This document shows, one piece after another, positions 20,114 to 28,485 of a stretch of 34,206 nucleotides of DNA (position 1 is its first letter; each line of letters starts with the position of its first letter). The notes beneath the pieces are model-generated. The model saw only the letters and a list, made by a program, of their open reading frames with translations, was not told the DNA's origin and did not search any database. The stretch is from Candidatus Moraniibacteriota bacterium (lineage in GTDB: Bacteria; Patescibacteriota; Minisyncoccia; Moranbacterales; UBA9337). Position numbers and translations under genes: made by a program. Location of the stretch: the NCBI GenBank assembly GCA_023229615.1, contig JALNYX010000005.1, positions 1 through 34,206 on the forward strand, in the 5' to 3' direction.

Positions 20114-20313
20114 TTATTTTCAACAAGCCAATCATAAACGAAATAAAACAAACCGTCAACAAAAACACAAAAGAAGTGGGCTCTAAATCATTGAATTCAT
20201 CCCGCTTAACACTTTTTAAAAAAAATAATTTGAAACTATTATATATTTATACTATGCAATATATTTACTTTTTTGTCAACTAAAATAGGCTAGCATCTAT
20301 TTTAATTCACACA

Positions 20314-20375
20314 TTATCCACAGCTTTTAATAAGAAAAACCCTTTGTTTTAAGTATCTCTTATAAGTTATCCACA
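20314..20375 (+). promoter_or_regulatory. Two perfect DnaA boxes
   Basis: TTATCCACA occurs at 20314-20322 and 20367-20375, same orientation, 53 bp apart, just before the first parS site. These are the consensus DnaA-binding 9-mer. Two boxes alone do not define an origin; they may titrate DnaA or belong to the wider origin domain. Confidence 0.6.
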
Positions 20376-20407
20376 TTTGCATACATTCAAACATAAAATT
20401 AACCCTA

Positions 20408-21262
20408 ATTGTTCCACGTGGAACAATATAATAAAAACAAACCCATACTACGCAAAAAAAATCTATCAAACCTTCCGATGTATCACTAATTATTAAAATA
20501 AATACAACAAACGCTAAACGAGAAATAATCCGCCTAGTATAATTGTTCCACGTGGAACAATTATACTTTCATATAAATTATTACTTTTTATTTTAAAATC
20601 AGCCATATTAAAAGAATAGAAAAATATCTTATTTATCGCAACTAATTAAAAAACAGCACTTTTTTGGATATTATTAAAGTTTTTTACTAAAAAAAATATA
20701 CCAAGCAACTTCAATGTTCCACGTGGAACATTATACATCTATATAAATCTCTGCTTACGATAAAAATCAACTTCAACAGGCCATTACCGATCAAAATTTA
20801 AAAAAATACCCATTACTGCAATCAATCAAAAAATATCCCTTAGCTATGCTGATTTATTTTTTATCAAAAAGTTTGTATTCTTGTAATTGTTCCACGTGGA
20901 ACAATTACAAAATATGCTTTCTAAGAATTCAAACTTGCAATATATAACATCGCAATATATCAATCACAAAAAAGTTCTTTGTCTTCCTACTAATTATTTA
21001 GACTTTTTAATAATTCTTTTTTAACAAATAAATAGATACAAAAAAAATATTTCAATTATTCAAGTTATACATTTACACAATTGTTCCACGTGGAACAATT
21101 GTGTAAAAAAATATACATCAAATCATTACAATACTGTTAAATTTCAGAAATAACTCCACATTCCTTGAATTTATTCATAAAAATACTCATTTGACTCTTT
21201 CAAATTATATAAAAAAAATAAAAAAATAAAAATCATCTTATAATTGTTCCACGTGGAACAAT
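20408..21262. repeat. Array of six parS centromere sites
   Basis: TGTTCCACGTGGAACA, a canonical ParB-binding parS 16-mer, occurs six times without a mismatch: 20410-20425, 20544-20559, 20715-20730, 20888-20903, 21082-21097, 21245-21260 (start-to-start 134, 171, 173, 194, 163 bp). The palindrome extends to 20 bp for sites 1, 3 and 6, to 32 bp for site 2 (20536-20567), 30 bp for site 4 (20881-20910) and 36 bp for site 5 (21072-21107). Outer arms are different in each (AGTAT/ATACT, TTGTA/TACAA, TTTACAC/GTGTAAA) but complementary within a site. ParB/Spo0J loads at parS and, with ParA, segregates origins; parA/parB are not in the window. Confidence 0.9.
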
Positions 21263-21414
21263 ATGTATCCCAATCAATGATTTAGAAGTCATTAATTATA
21301 TAACACACTATCTATGCTTATTTTTTAATAAATTCAGACAAAAAAATACCCACAAAATATGGCTTACTTCCTAACTTTATTTGACAAAAGATTACTTTTA
21401 TTTTATAATATGAC

Positions 21415-23616
21415 TTATGCTTCTTTTATTGGCGCTATTGAAAGAGATATTCGCTTAATTCCTTTCTGAGGAAAAGCAATCGTTGCTATATCATTAGCGA
21501 TAGAAATGATTATTCCTTCTCCAAAATCAGTATGAATAATCCTTTGTCCATCCCTAAAGCGCGAAAGTTGAGATGCAGAATGTGCTGTGTGCTTATCCAA
21601 TCGTTTTTCTTTTTGTTTTTCGCACTTCGTACTTTCCGGTAATATAAGATGCCGGGGAATATCTTCCAGAAATCGCGAAGGGGGATTAGCTTGTGTTGAG
21701 CCAAAAATCATTCTCATTTGAGTAAATAAAAGGTAGACTTTTTTCATTGCTCGCGTAATCCCCACATACATCAATCTTCTTTCTTCTTCCATTTCACTTT
21801 CACTAAGCATACTTCGTGAATGCGGGAGAATGCCCTCCTCAAGCCCCACAATGAAAACCGAAGGAAATTCAAGACCCTTAGCACTATGAAGGGTCATTAA
21901 ATGCACTGAATTTTCTCTTTTTTTAATATTGTCAGTATCACTAGCTAGTGCCACTTCCTCCAAGAACAAATCAAGGGATTCATTTGCTTTTACTCCGGCA
22001 TATTTTCCCGCCACACTAAGAAGCTCCCTTACATTTTCCAATCGCATTTCGCCGTCTGCTCCCATGCTCGACAATACTTTTTCATAACCGCTTTCATAAA
22101 AAACCTTTTCAATAAGATCCGCCAACTCAATTTTTTCCCTTAAATCCTGCATCCGAACGATAAAATCACAAAACTTTTTAATTTCATCGACTTTTCCTTT
22201 GTTCAATCCGGATTCATTATTCATACCTAATCCTGTCAAGACGAGATCCTTTCCTACCTTTTTCGAAAAAGCAATCCACTTTCCCAGCGTTGCTTTTCCA
22301 ATACCTCTTTTTGGCTCATTAATAACTCGCTCCAGAGATACATAATCTAATCCATTTTGCATAAGATGCAGATAAGCAATAACATCTTTGATCTCCTTTC
22401 GTTGATAGAATTTTAGCCCGCCAATAATTCGATAGGGAATATCTTCTCTTAGAAAAACTTCTTCTACTGCTCGCGATTGGGCGTTGGTACGATACAACAC
22501 GGCAAAATTTGAAAATTTAACCTCGCCATCCTGATTGCAGTGTTCATTTTTTATTGTTTGCGCCACAAATTCCGCCTCTTCTCGCTCATCTTGCGCTTCA
22601 AATGAAACAATCTGATGACCTTCTTTGTTGTCTGTCCACACTTTCTTGTCTTTTCTGTTCACATTTTGAGAGATAACTCCATAAGCGGCATCCAAAATAT
22701 TCTGTGTAGAGCGATAATTTTGCTCGAGCGTCACCAGTTTAGCTTCAGGATAATCTTTTTCGAAACTCAAAATATTACGGATATCTGCCTGTCTCCAGCC
22801 ATAAATTGACTGCCAATCATCACCAACAACACAAAGATTTTGATGTTTTTGAGCCAATAGTCGCACCAAAGTATATTGCGCATGATTAGTATCCTGATAT
22901 TCATCCACTAAAATGTATTTGAAGATATTTTGATATTTTTCCAGTATTTCAGGGAATTTTTGAAAAAGCTCGATGGTCAATCGAATTAGGTCGTCGAAAT
23001 CCAAAGCGTTAATTTCCCTCAATTCTTTTTGATATTTTTTGTACACTTTTGCCACAATCTCTTCGTAATACCCTCCGATTCCAACCTCAAAAGCATACTC
23101 ATCCCGAAGTTCATTTTTTGCCTTACTAATAACGGCTAAAAAAGTTTTGGGGTTGAATTGTTCGGTATTAATCTCCAACTCCTTGACAACTTTTTTCATT
23201 AAAACTTTCTGATCCTGGTCATCAAAAATATTAAAGGACTTTTGATAACCAAGTTTATCAATCTCTCTGCGCAATATTTTTACACAAATTGAATGAAAAG
23301 TACCAACATTAACGTAAGAAGTGGAACGTGAAGCATTGAACCCGTCCGCTAACAATTTATTTATTCGCTCTTTCATTTCTTGCGCGGCTTTATTGGTAAA
23401 TGTTACAGCTAGAATATTTTGCGGTTTTACGCTTTTTTCTGTTATTAAATAAGCGACTCGATGAGTAAGCACGCGAGTCTTTCCCGATCCAGCCCCTGCA
23501 ATCACTAAAACTGGCCCCTCAGTAGCCTCCACCGCCTCCCTCTGCGCAATATTCAATTGTTTCAAAAGTTTATTCATATAAATAAAAGGATCTGCTTGTA
23601 AATTAAACTTTTTCAT
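21415..23616 (-). CDS. pcrA: UvrD/PcrA-type ATP-dependent DNA helicase
   Basis: 733 aa, normal for PcrA/UvrD superfamily 1A helicases. Motifs in order: Q motif LNIAQREAVE, Walker A AGAGSGKTRVL, motif Ia VTFTNKAAQEMKER, motif II ILVDEYQDTNHAQ, motif III VVGDDWQSIYGWRQADI, motif IV LEQNYRSTQNIL, motif V LMTLHSAKGLEFPSVFIVGL, motif VI RRLMYVGITRAMKKVYLL. The C-terminal region (DFGEGIIISIANDIATIAF) is the Tudor-like PcrA tail. Function: 3'-5' unwinding in nucleotide-excision repair and replication restart. Met14 (MNKLLKQLN) is a plausible alternative start. It lies 7 bp downstream of the recombinase gene and is likely co-transcribed with it. Confidence 0.95.
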   Translation of the reverse strand: MKKFNLQADPFIYMNKLLKQLNIAQREAVEATEGPVLVIAGAGSGKTRVLTHRVAYLITEKSVKPQNILAVTFTNKAAQEMKERINKLLADGFNASRSTSYVNVGTFHSICVKILRREIDKLGYQKSFNIFDDQDQKVLMKKVVKELEINTEQFNPKTFLAVISKAKNELRDEYAFEVGIGGYYEEIVAKVYKKYQKELREINALDFDDLIRLTIELFQKFPEILEKYQNIFKYILVDEYQDTNHAQYTLVRLLAQKHQNLCVVGDDWQSIYGWRQADIRNILSFEKDYPEAKLVTLEQNYRSTQNILDAAYGVISQNVNRKDKKVWTDNKEGHQIVSFEAQDEREEAEFVAQTIKNEHCNQDGEVKFSNFAVLYRTNAQSRAVEEVFLREDIPYRIIGGLKFYQRKEIKDVIAYLHLMQNGLDYVSLERVINEPKRGIGKATLGKWIAFSKKVGKDLVLTGLGMNNESGLNKGKVDEIKKFCDFIVRMQDLREKIELADLIEKVFYESGYEKVLSSMGADGEMRLENVRELLSVAGKYAGVKANESLDLFLEEVALASDTDNIKKRENSVHLMTLHSAKGLEFPSVFIVGLEEGILPHSRSMLSESEMEEERRLMYVGITRAMKKVYLLFTQMRMIFGSTQANPPSRFLEDIPRHLILPESTKCEKQKEKRLDKHTAHSASQLSRFRDGQRIIHTDFGEGIIISIANDIATIAFPQKGIKRISLSIAPIKEA

Positions 23617-23623
23617 TATTCAC

Positions 23624-24529
23624 TTATTTCTTTCGATGAAACTTCTTGTGGATATCTTTTAATTGTCTGTTAGTAACATGTGTATAAATCTGCGTGGTGG
23701 TAATTGAAGAATGTCCGAGCATTGCTTGGACTGAGCGAATATCCGCGCCGTTGCTGAGTAAATCAGTCGCGAAGCTGTGGCGAAGAGTATGCGGATGAAC
23801 ATCTTTCACGATACCCGCCCTATGTGCATAATATTTGACTATTCGCTGAATACTGCGCGGGGTCAACCGCAAATCTTCCTTATTTTGCGGATTTTTCATA
23901 ATTCTTACAAACAAAGCCTGGTCAATATCAATCCGTTTACTCATATACCTTTCCAGGACTTGTTTAGCTGTATCCGAAACAAAAACCACTCGCACCTTAT
24001 CACCCTTTCCACGAACACTAAACTCTTGATTTTTTAGGTTAATTTGATCTTTATTAATACCAGTAAGCTCTGAAACTCGAAGCCCGGCAGAAAACAAAAG
24101 CTCCAGAATTGACCGGTCGCGCAAAGATTTCAAATCCTCTCCATTGACACATTGCAAGATGCGCCCCACTTCATCTCCATTCAGAAATTCCACTTCTTTT
24201 TGCGGATTCCTACCCACTTCCAATTTTTCCGCCGAAAGCGAGGACATATCTCTTTTAGCCAGATATTTGAGAAAATTTCGCAAAGCTATAATATGATAAT
24301 TTTGAGTGGTTTTTTTCAGCAAATGCCCCTTTTCATCCTCCAAACGATTTAAATAAAGTCTATATTTTCTAACTAAATCCAGCGTTATTTGATCAGGCGC
24401 GCTTATTTTCGCCCACTGTAAAAATCTTTTCACGTAGTGATGATAGTTTTCAATGGTTTTTTGCGATCTTCCCAATTCAATCTCCAGATGCTCAAGAAAT
24501 TCAACTGTCAAATTTTCTATTTTTTTCAT
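23624..24529 (-). CDS. Xer-type tyrosine site-specific recombinase
   Basis: 301 aa, typical for XerC/XerD. The N-terminal SAM-like core-binding domain (residues about 5-90, FLEHLEIELGRSQKTIENYH) is followed by the catalytic domain with all key residues: Arg in SAGLRVSELTG, Lys in GKGDKVRVV, His-x-x-Arg in HPHTLRHSFATDL, His in MLGHSSITTTQIYTHV, and the nucleophile Tyr in the same block. Likely role: chromosome dimer resolution at a dif-like site. It could instead be an element integrase, but there are no mobile-element genes beside it and it is in operon with pcrA. I cannot decide between XerC and XerD. Confidence 0.9.
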   Translation of the reverse strand: MKKIENLTVEFLEHLEIELGRSQKTIENYHHYVKRFLQWAKISAPDQITLDLVRKYRLYLNRLEDEKGHLLKKTTQNYHIIALRNFLKYLAKRDMSSLSAEKLEVGRNPQKEVEFLNGDEVGRILQCVNGEDLKSLRDRSILELLFSAGLRVSELTGINKDQINLKNQEFSVRGKGDKVRVVFVSDTAKQVLERYMSKRIDIDQALFVRIMKNPQNKEDLRLTPRSIQRIVKYYAHRAGIVKDVHPHTLRHSFATDLLSNGADIRSVQAMLGHSSITTTQIYTHVTNRQLKDIHKKFHRKK

Positions 24530-24858
24530 TTTTTAAACACTAAACATTATCCTTTTTAAAAAACATCCTTAGTCCGTCGCTTAATGAGCTAATTCTACCT
24601 CATTTCTCTTTTTTTAAAAAGCTACCCTTTAATAAATATCATTCTCCCTCAAAACACCCCTGCCTAAGCGATTATTTCAGCTGTTAATAACTTCCAAAAA
24701 ATACATTGACAAACCCCTTCTTCCGCCATATAATTGAATGCAAGAATTAATTATTAGGGTTTTATTAGATGATTCCTTGGCAGAATCAGTTTTGCCAGTA
24801 GTTTATAAATCTAATAATAAAACCAACAGAAAGAATTAAACCTATTAGTAAGCAACTT
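24530..24858. other. Divergent intergenic region at the strand switch
   Basis: This is the spacer between the leftward recombinase/pcrA operon and the rightward hydrolase gene. It contains a consensus promoter (24706-24734) and a structured leader (24758-24824). The left part (24530-24700) shows no gene. Confidence 0.7.
24706..24824 (+). promoter_or_regulatory. Consensus promoter and structured 5' leader of the LysM-CHAP gene
   Basis: TTGACA 24706-24711, 17-bp spacer, TATAAT 24729-24734: a perfect sigma-70-type promoter. The leader holds a large two-tier stem-loop: outer arms GGTTTTATT-AGAT (24758-24770) and ATCT-AAT-AATAAAACC (24809-24824, 3-nt bulge), inner arms TGGCA (24778-24782) and TGCCA (24793-24797). 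It may be a regulatory RNA element, but it does not match a riboswitch that I know. Confidence 0.65.
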
Positions 24859-26028
24859 TTGTTTATTACCAATATATTCAGAAAACTCGAAACAAAAAAA
24901 ATACAGAAAAGTCTGTACCGCGGACAAAAAAACATTACCACATTTATCAAGCAAAGACGAACCATCCCAGTTCTTCATATGCTTAGAAACTACTCGGCAT
25001 TAGTTGTTGTGATTTCTAGCGCTATTTTAGTGGCCTCTACTAACTTGGCAGCAGAAGGAAAATCGAGTGGTTTTTTATTTGGCTATTGGAAAGATGCAAC
25101 GGCCAGTAATTCTCAAGATACTTTTTTCAGTGGTCAAGCTATGCAAAAAAATGACCTAGTTTTAGCGCCCCTTGCGATGGCAAGCACATCAATAAATCCC
25201 AATCCAAAAGAAGAAGCGAATGAAATATTAAAAGATTCTCAAGACCAGGTACTTTTAGCAGACTCCAGTCCAACATTAAAAGATCCGGAAGAAAATGGAG
25301 GTGTTAAAATTCATACAGTTAAGGAAGGAGAAAATCTCGGAGCAATTGCTCAAAAGAATAACATCACTATCAACACAATCCTATGGGCTAATGATATTGA
25401 AGATATTGATTCTATTATGCCTGGCGATCAACTCTTTATTCTTCCTGTTGCTGGATTAACTTATATCGTGAAAAATGGCGATACTATTGATTCAATTGCC
25501 AAGGAATATGAAGCGGATAGAAGTAAAATCATTTCTTTTAATGATTTACCTGCCAATGGGGAACTCAAGGAAAAACAAGAAATCGTCATTCCTGGTGGAC
25601 AAAAAGAAGTTCCTGTGCAAAATCAGGACACATCTTCTATTATCGATCGACGAGAATATGCTACCCCCTCCGGAGGAACACCCGCAACCTCAGGCTGGAA
25701 AAAACTTGAAGGAAAAGCAGGTTCTGGGCATACATTTCCTTATGGCTATTGCACTTGGTATGTAGCTCAAAGACGCTTTGTTCCCTGGGGAGGAAATGCA
25801 GGAACTTGGTTATATCAAGCTAAAATTATGGGATATAAAACAGGTAAAACCCCTCAAAAAGGCTCTATTATGGTGTCTTCTGAATCTTGGTGGGGTCATG
25901 TTGCTGTTGTTGAAAGTGTTGAAAAAAATACAATCACCGTATCTGAGATGAATTACAAAGGATGGGGAAAGAAAAGCACAAGAACAATATCTACCACTAG
26001 CCGGGTTATCAAAGGTTATATTTATTAA
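24859..26028 (+). CDS. LysM-CHAP peptidoglycan hydrolase
   Basis: 389 aa. A basic N-terminus is followed by one membrane segment (about residues 46-66, SALVVVISSAILVASTNLAA), then a low-complexity stretch, two LysM peptidoglycan-binding repeats (about 152-196, IHTVKEGENLGAIAQKNN...; about 201-246, TYIVKNGDTIDSIAKEYE...), and a CHAP domain (about 285-389) with catalytic Cys in YGYCTWYVAQ and His in SWWGHVAVVE. It is likely an exported cell-wall amidase/endopeptidase used in division or secretion-system assembly. The start codon is uncertain: the frame opens with TTG at 24859, without a clear ribosome-binding site; Met42 (24982) is an alternative that still keeps the membrane segment. It ends at a strong terminator (26052). 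Confidence 0.87.
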   Translation: MFITNIFRKLETKKIQKSLYRGQKNITTFIKQRRTIPVLHMLRNYSALVVVISSAILVASTNLAAEGKSSGFLFGYWKDATASNSQDTFFSGQAMQKNDLVLAPLAMASTSINPNPKEEANEILKDSQDQVLLADSSPTLKDPEENGGVKIHTVKEGENLGAIAQKNNITINTILWANDIEDIDSIMPGDQLFILPVAGLTYIVKNGDTIDSIAKEYEADRSKIISFNDLPANGELKEKQEIVIPGGQKEVPVQNQDTSSIIDRREYATPSGGTPATSGWKKLEGKAGSGHTFPYGYCTWYVAQRRFVPWGGNAGTWLYQAKIMGYKTGKTPQKGSIMVSSESWWGHVAVVESVEKNTITVSEMNYKGWGKKSTRTISTTSRVIKGYIY

Positions 26029-26051
26029 AAATCCACTTTTCTTTTTATAAA

Positions 26052-26086
26052 AAATACTCACACTTTATTCTGTGAGTATTTTTTTA
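26052..26086 (+). terminator. Terminator of the LysM-CHAP gene
   Basis: AAATACTCACA (26052-26062) and TGTGAGTATTT (26071-26081) form an 11-bp perfect stem followed by T5. Confidence 0.9.
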
Positions 26087-26095
26087 TTCTCTTTT

Positions 26096-26365
26096 TGTGG
26101 ATAACCTGTTTAAAACCTTTCTTTTTCTGTGGATATCTATGTCTATATCTTGACTCTCTTTCTGTTTATATTTATTTATTTTTTCCATCTTCCGCTTAAG
26201 CTCCATTTTATCCACTTTTTTCCACAGTCTTTATGCCTTATTTTCCCCAATTCTTATCCACAGATTATTCCGACGATTTTTCCTTTATCCTCCAGGTTAA
26301 TTCCACTTATTAACACTTTACCTCTTCTTAATAGTATATATTAATAAATTAAATATATATAAAGA
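26096..26365. other. Candidate replication origin: DnaA-box cluster plus AT-rich stretch
   Basis: DnaA-box-like 9-mers within 170 bp: TGTGGATAA (26096-26104, perfect, reverse), TGTGGATAT (26128-26136, one mismatch), TTATCCACT (26208-26216, one mismatch), TTTTCCACA (26218-26226, one mismatch), TTATCCACA (26254-26262, perfect). An almost pure A/T block (26328-26365) follows, a plausible unwinding element. The spacer 26029-26598 has no gene. Flanking genes are mostly minus-strand to the left and plus-strand to the right, as expected around an origin. dnaA itself is not in the window. Confidence 0.55.
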
Positions 26366-26506
26366 ACCTATAACAACCATTACTTATTTCTTAAAAAGAT
26401 AGTTTATGTATTAATTGAGAATATAGTTAATAGTGAAATTAAAAAAATAATTATTTGGCTTACTGTTAGATGTTTTCAAAAAAAAGATAATTCCTTAAAT
26501 TATATT

Positions 26507-26534
26507 TTGTGTATTTTTAAAAATCTGATATAAT
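26507..26534 (+). promoter_or_regulatory. Promoter of the type IV secretion operon
   Basis: TTGTGT 26507-26512, 16-bp spacer, TATAAT 26529-26534. The leader to the first ATG is about 58 nt. No leader hairpin of the cassette type is present. Confidence 0.55.
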
Positions 26535-26598
26535 ATTTAAGTAGAAAAAAAGAAACTTTTGTTTTAAGAGAAACATTATTCCGCAGACAGTAATAGAG

Positions 26599-28485
26599 AT
26601 GAAACAAAAAATAAAAAACAATTCAAATAAGAAAAATATTACTAAGGTTTTATTGACTTTTGTGATATTCTTTTTTGTTTTTAATCTTTCCCTAGGAATA
26701 AATGGAGATTTTTTAAATCAAGCCAGAGCGGCTAGTTTTGTGGATTCAGTAATAGATTCAACTCTCGATAGTTTACAGAATGGATTCATAGTAGGGTTTA
26801 ATTATCTTTTGTACGGAGTTTGGTTATTACTCACTTTTTTTATTTGGATAGCGGGACTTATGTTTGATTGGTCGATTAATCCGACGCATATAAGTGGGGT
26901 TATTCGTAGTGATGGAGTTTATTCCGGATGGTTGATTGTGAGGGATTTTATGAATCTGAGTTTTATTTTAGTACTTCTTTTTAGTGCTTTTTCGACAGTT
27001 TTTCAAATTGATAAATATCATTTATTAAAAAAGAACATTCTTTTGATGGTGGTTTTAATGGCGCTTTTGGTGAATTTTAGTTTTCCGGTTTCCCGATTTA
27101 TTATCGATACAACCAATGTGACAATGTATTTCTTTGTCGAGCAAGCTTTTCCTGGTTATAATTATACGAGTGATAGTATCTCTGCCGCTTTTCTTGATAA
27201 TTCAAAATTAGTTAAATTAGTTCTTCCGAAAGGGGTTTCTTCTGTTAAGAATTCTGATTCTGATTTGACGGTGAAATTACTTATATTAATTGTTTTTTCT
27301 TTCCTGATGGCAATAACTCTGATGGCTATGGCGGGAATTTTTTTGGTGCGCATAATTGCCCTAGCAATGATAATAATTTTTTCTCCACTGGGTTTTGTGG
27401 GTCCGATTTTTCCCAGTTTTTCAAAAATGGGAGAGTGGTGGGATTATTTATTTAAATATGCTCTCATTGGACCGGTTATGATGTTTATGCTTCTTTTGTC
27501 ATTGCGTTTAATGGATCAGCTTGGAAATACAAAATTTATTGGTGCGGATAGTATTGATACATTGGCGGCGAATTATCAAATTCCATCCGGAAATGGAGAT
27601 TTGCTTGCAACGGCCGCATTCTTTTTTATTCCAATGATAATTCTTTGGTCAGGAATGTTAATTGCTAGTAAAATATACGGAGCAAGTGCGATAATTTCAT
27701 TTGCAAAAGGTGTGGGAACGAAATTTAGGAAAGCGCCAGGAAAAGCCGCAGCATTTGGATTGGGCGCGTTTGGTGTTTCTGGTGGAGCGAAGAAGGCTGT
27801 GGATGATTTCAAGAAAACAGGAACTATCGCAGGAAGACAATTGGGCATTGGAAGGCTTAAATATGGTGGATCTGAGGCAAAAGCATTAAGGGAAGAAAAA
27901 ATGGGAGCAAGGATGTCGAGTGGTAAATGGAGTGCTGGTGATGAAGCGCAAAGAGATTATGAAAGAAAGAAATCTATTGCTTTGCGGAAAGAATGGAAGG
28001 ATACTAATCAAAGCGAGGCAAGTATTCAAGATAAACTTAAAAATGGAAATAGTATTGAGAAGAAAGCAGCAGCTATGGAAATGGCTGAAAAAAATGGATT
28101 TGGAAGAAACGATGCGTTTTTTGCTAGCGCAAGGGCTGCACTTGGGGAGGATTCTGCTCTTAAGGAAGTTTTTGATAAAAATGTTAAAGAGAAAAGAATT
28201 GATTTGCATATAAAAACTAAGATTGAAGAAATTAATGCTGATAATAATATATCAACAATTAATAAAGCAAGTGAAATTAATACTATGATAAATAAGGCTA
28301 TTGGTGGAATGGGAGAGGGTGGATGGACAAAACAGCAAAACGTTAAGGCTATTGTTAGCGATGATAGAATGAGAGCTGCTGCGGCTGATGACATTGCAAA
28401 AAGAGGAGATAAATTTGTGGAAAAATTACACGATAAAATGAGTGGAGAAAATATTGAAGCCGGAAATGTTTTATGGAGGAAATAA
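26599..28485 (+). CDS. VirB6/TrbL-like polytopic membrane protein of the type IV secretion system
   Basis: 628 aa. There is an N-terminal signal-anchor (about residues 14-34), then about six further membrane segments up to residue about 365 (among them FNYLLYGVWLLLTFFIWIAG, LSFILVLLFSAFSTVF, LILIVFSFLMAITLMAMAGI, ALIGPVMMFMLLLSL and AAFFFIPMIILWSGMLIAS). A long soluble C-terminal part (about 370-628) follows, rich in Lys/Glu/Ala, with KFRKAPGKAAAFGLGAFGVS just after the membrane part. The layout of a multi-pass domain plus soluble tail and the position upstream of prgI- and virB4-like genes support a VirB6-type channel component. The family is inferred from topology and context rather than a motif. 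It overlaps the next gene by 13 bp. Confidence 0.65.
   Translation: MKQKIKNNSNKKNITKVLLTFVIFFFVFNLSLGINGDFLNQARAASFVDSVIDSTLDSLQNGFIVGFNYLLYGVWLLLTFFIWIAGLMFDWSINPTHISGVIRSDGVYSGWLIVRDFMNLSFILVLLFSAFSTVFQIDKYHLLKKNILLMVVLMALLVNFSFPVSRFIIDTTNVTMYFFVEQAFPGYNYTSDSISAAFLDNSKLVKLVLPKGVSSVKNSDSDLTVKLLILIVFSFLMAITLMAMAGIFLVRIIALAMIIIFSPLGFVGPIFPSFSKMGEWWDYLFKYALIGPVMMFMLLLSLRLMDQLGNTKFIGADSIDTLAANYQIPSGNGDLLATAAFFFIPMIILWSGMLIASKIYGASAIISFAKGVGTKFRKAPGKAAAFGLGAFGVSGGAKKAVDDFKKTGTIAGRQLGIGRLKYGGSEAKALREEKMGARMSSGKWSAGDEAQRDYERKKSIALRKEWKDTNQSEASIQDKLKNGNSIEKKAAAMEMAEKNGFGRNDAFFASARAALGEDSALKEVFDKNVKEKRIDLHIKTKIEEINADNNISTINKASEINTMINKAIGGMGEGGWTKQQNVKAIVSDDRMRAAAADDIAKRGDKFVEKLHDKMSGENIEAGNVLWRK

Larger units (their letters stand above)
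20114..21414. other. 1.3-kb non-coding region: DnaA boxes and parS array
   Basis: No gene-like reading frame is visible; the sequence is extremely AT-rich. It holds two perfect DnaA boxes (20314-20322, 20367-20375) and six parS-type palindromes (20408-21262). It lies between tRNA-Ala and the pcrA stop codon. Confidence 0.8.

Noticed and set aside
20408..21262. Regularly spaced palindromes considered as a CRISPR array
   Set aside because: Repeats are 16-36-bp perfect palindromes with 130-190 bp between them, matching parS; no cas genes and no 30-40-bp spacers.
24735..24858. c-di-AMP (ydaO-type) riboswitch before the LysM-CHAP gene
   Set aside because: The gene type fits, but I do not see the conserved ydaO sequence blocks; only an unnamed stem-loop can be supported.
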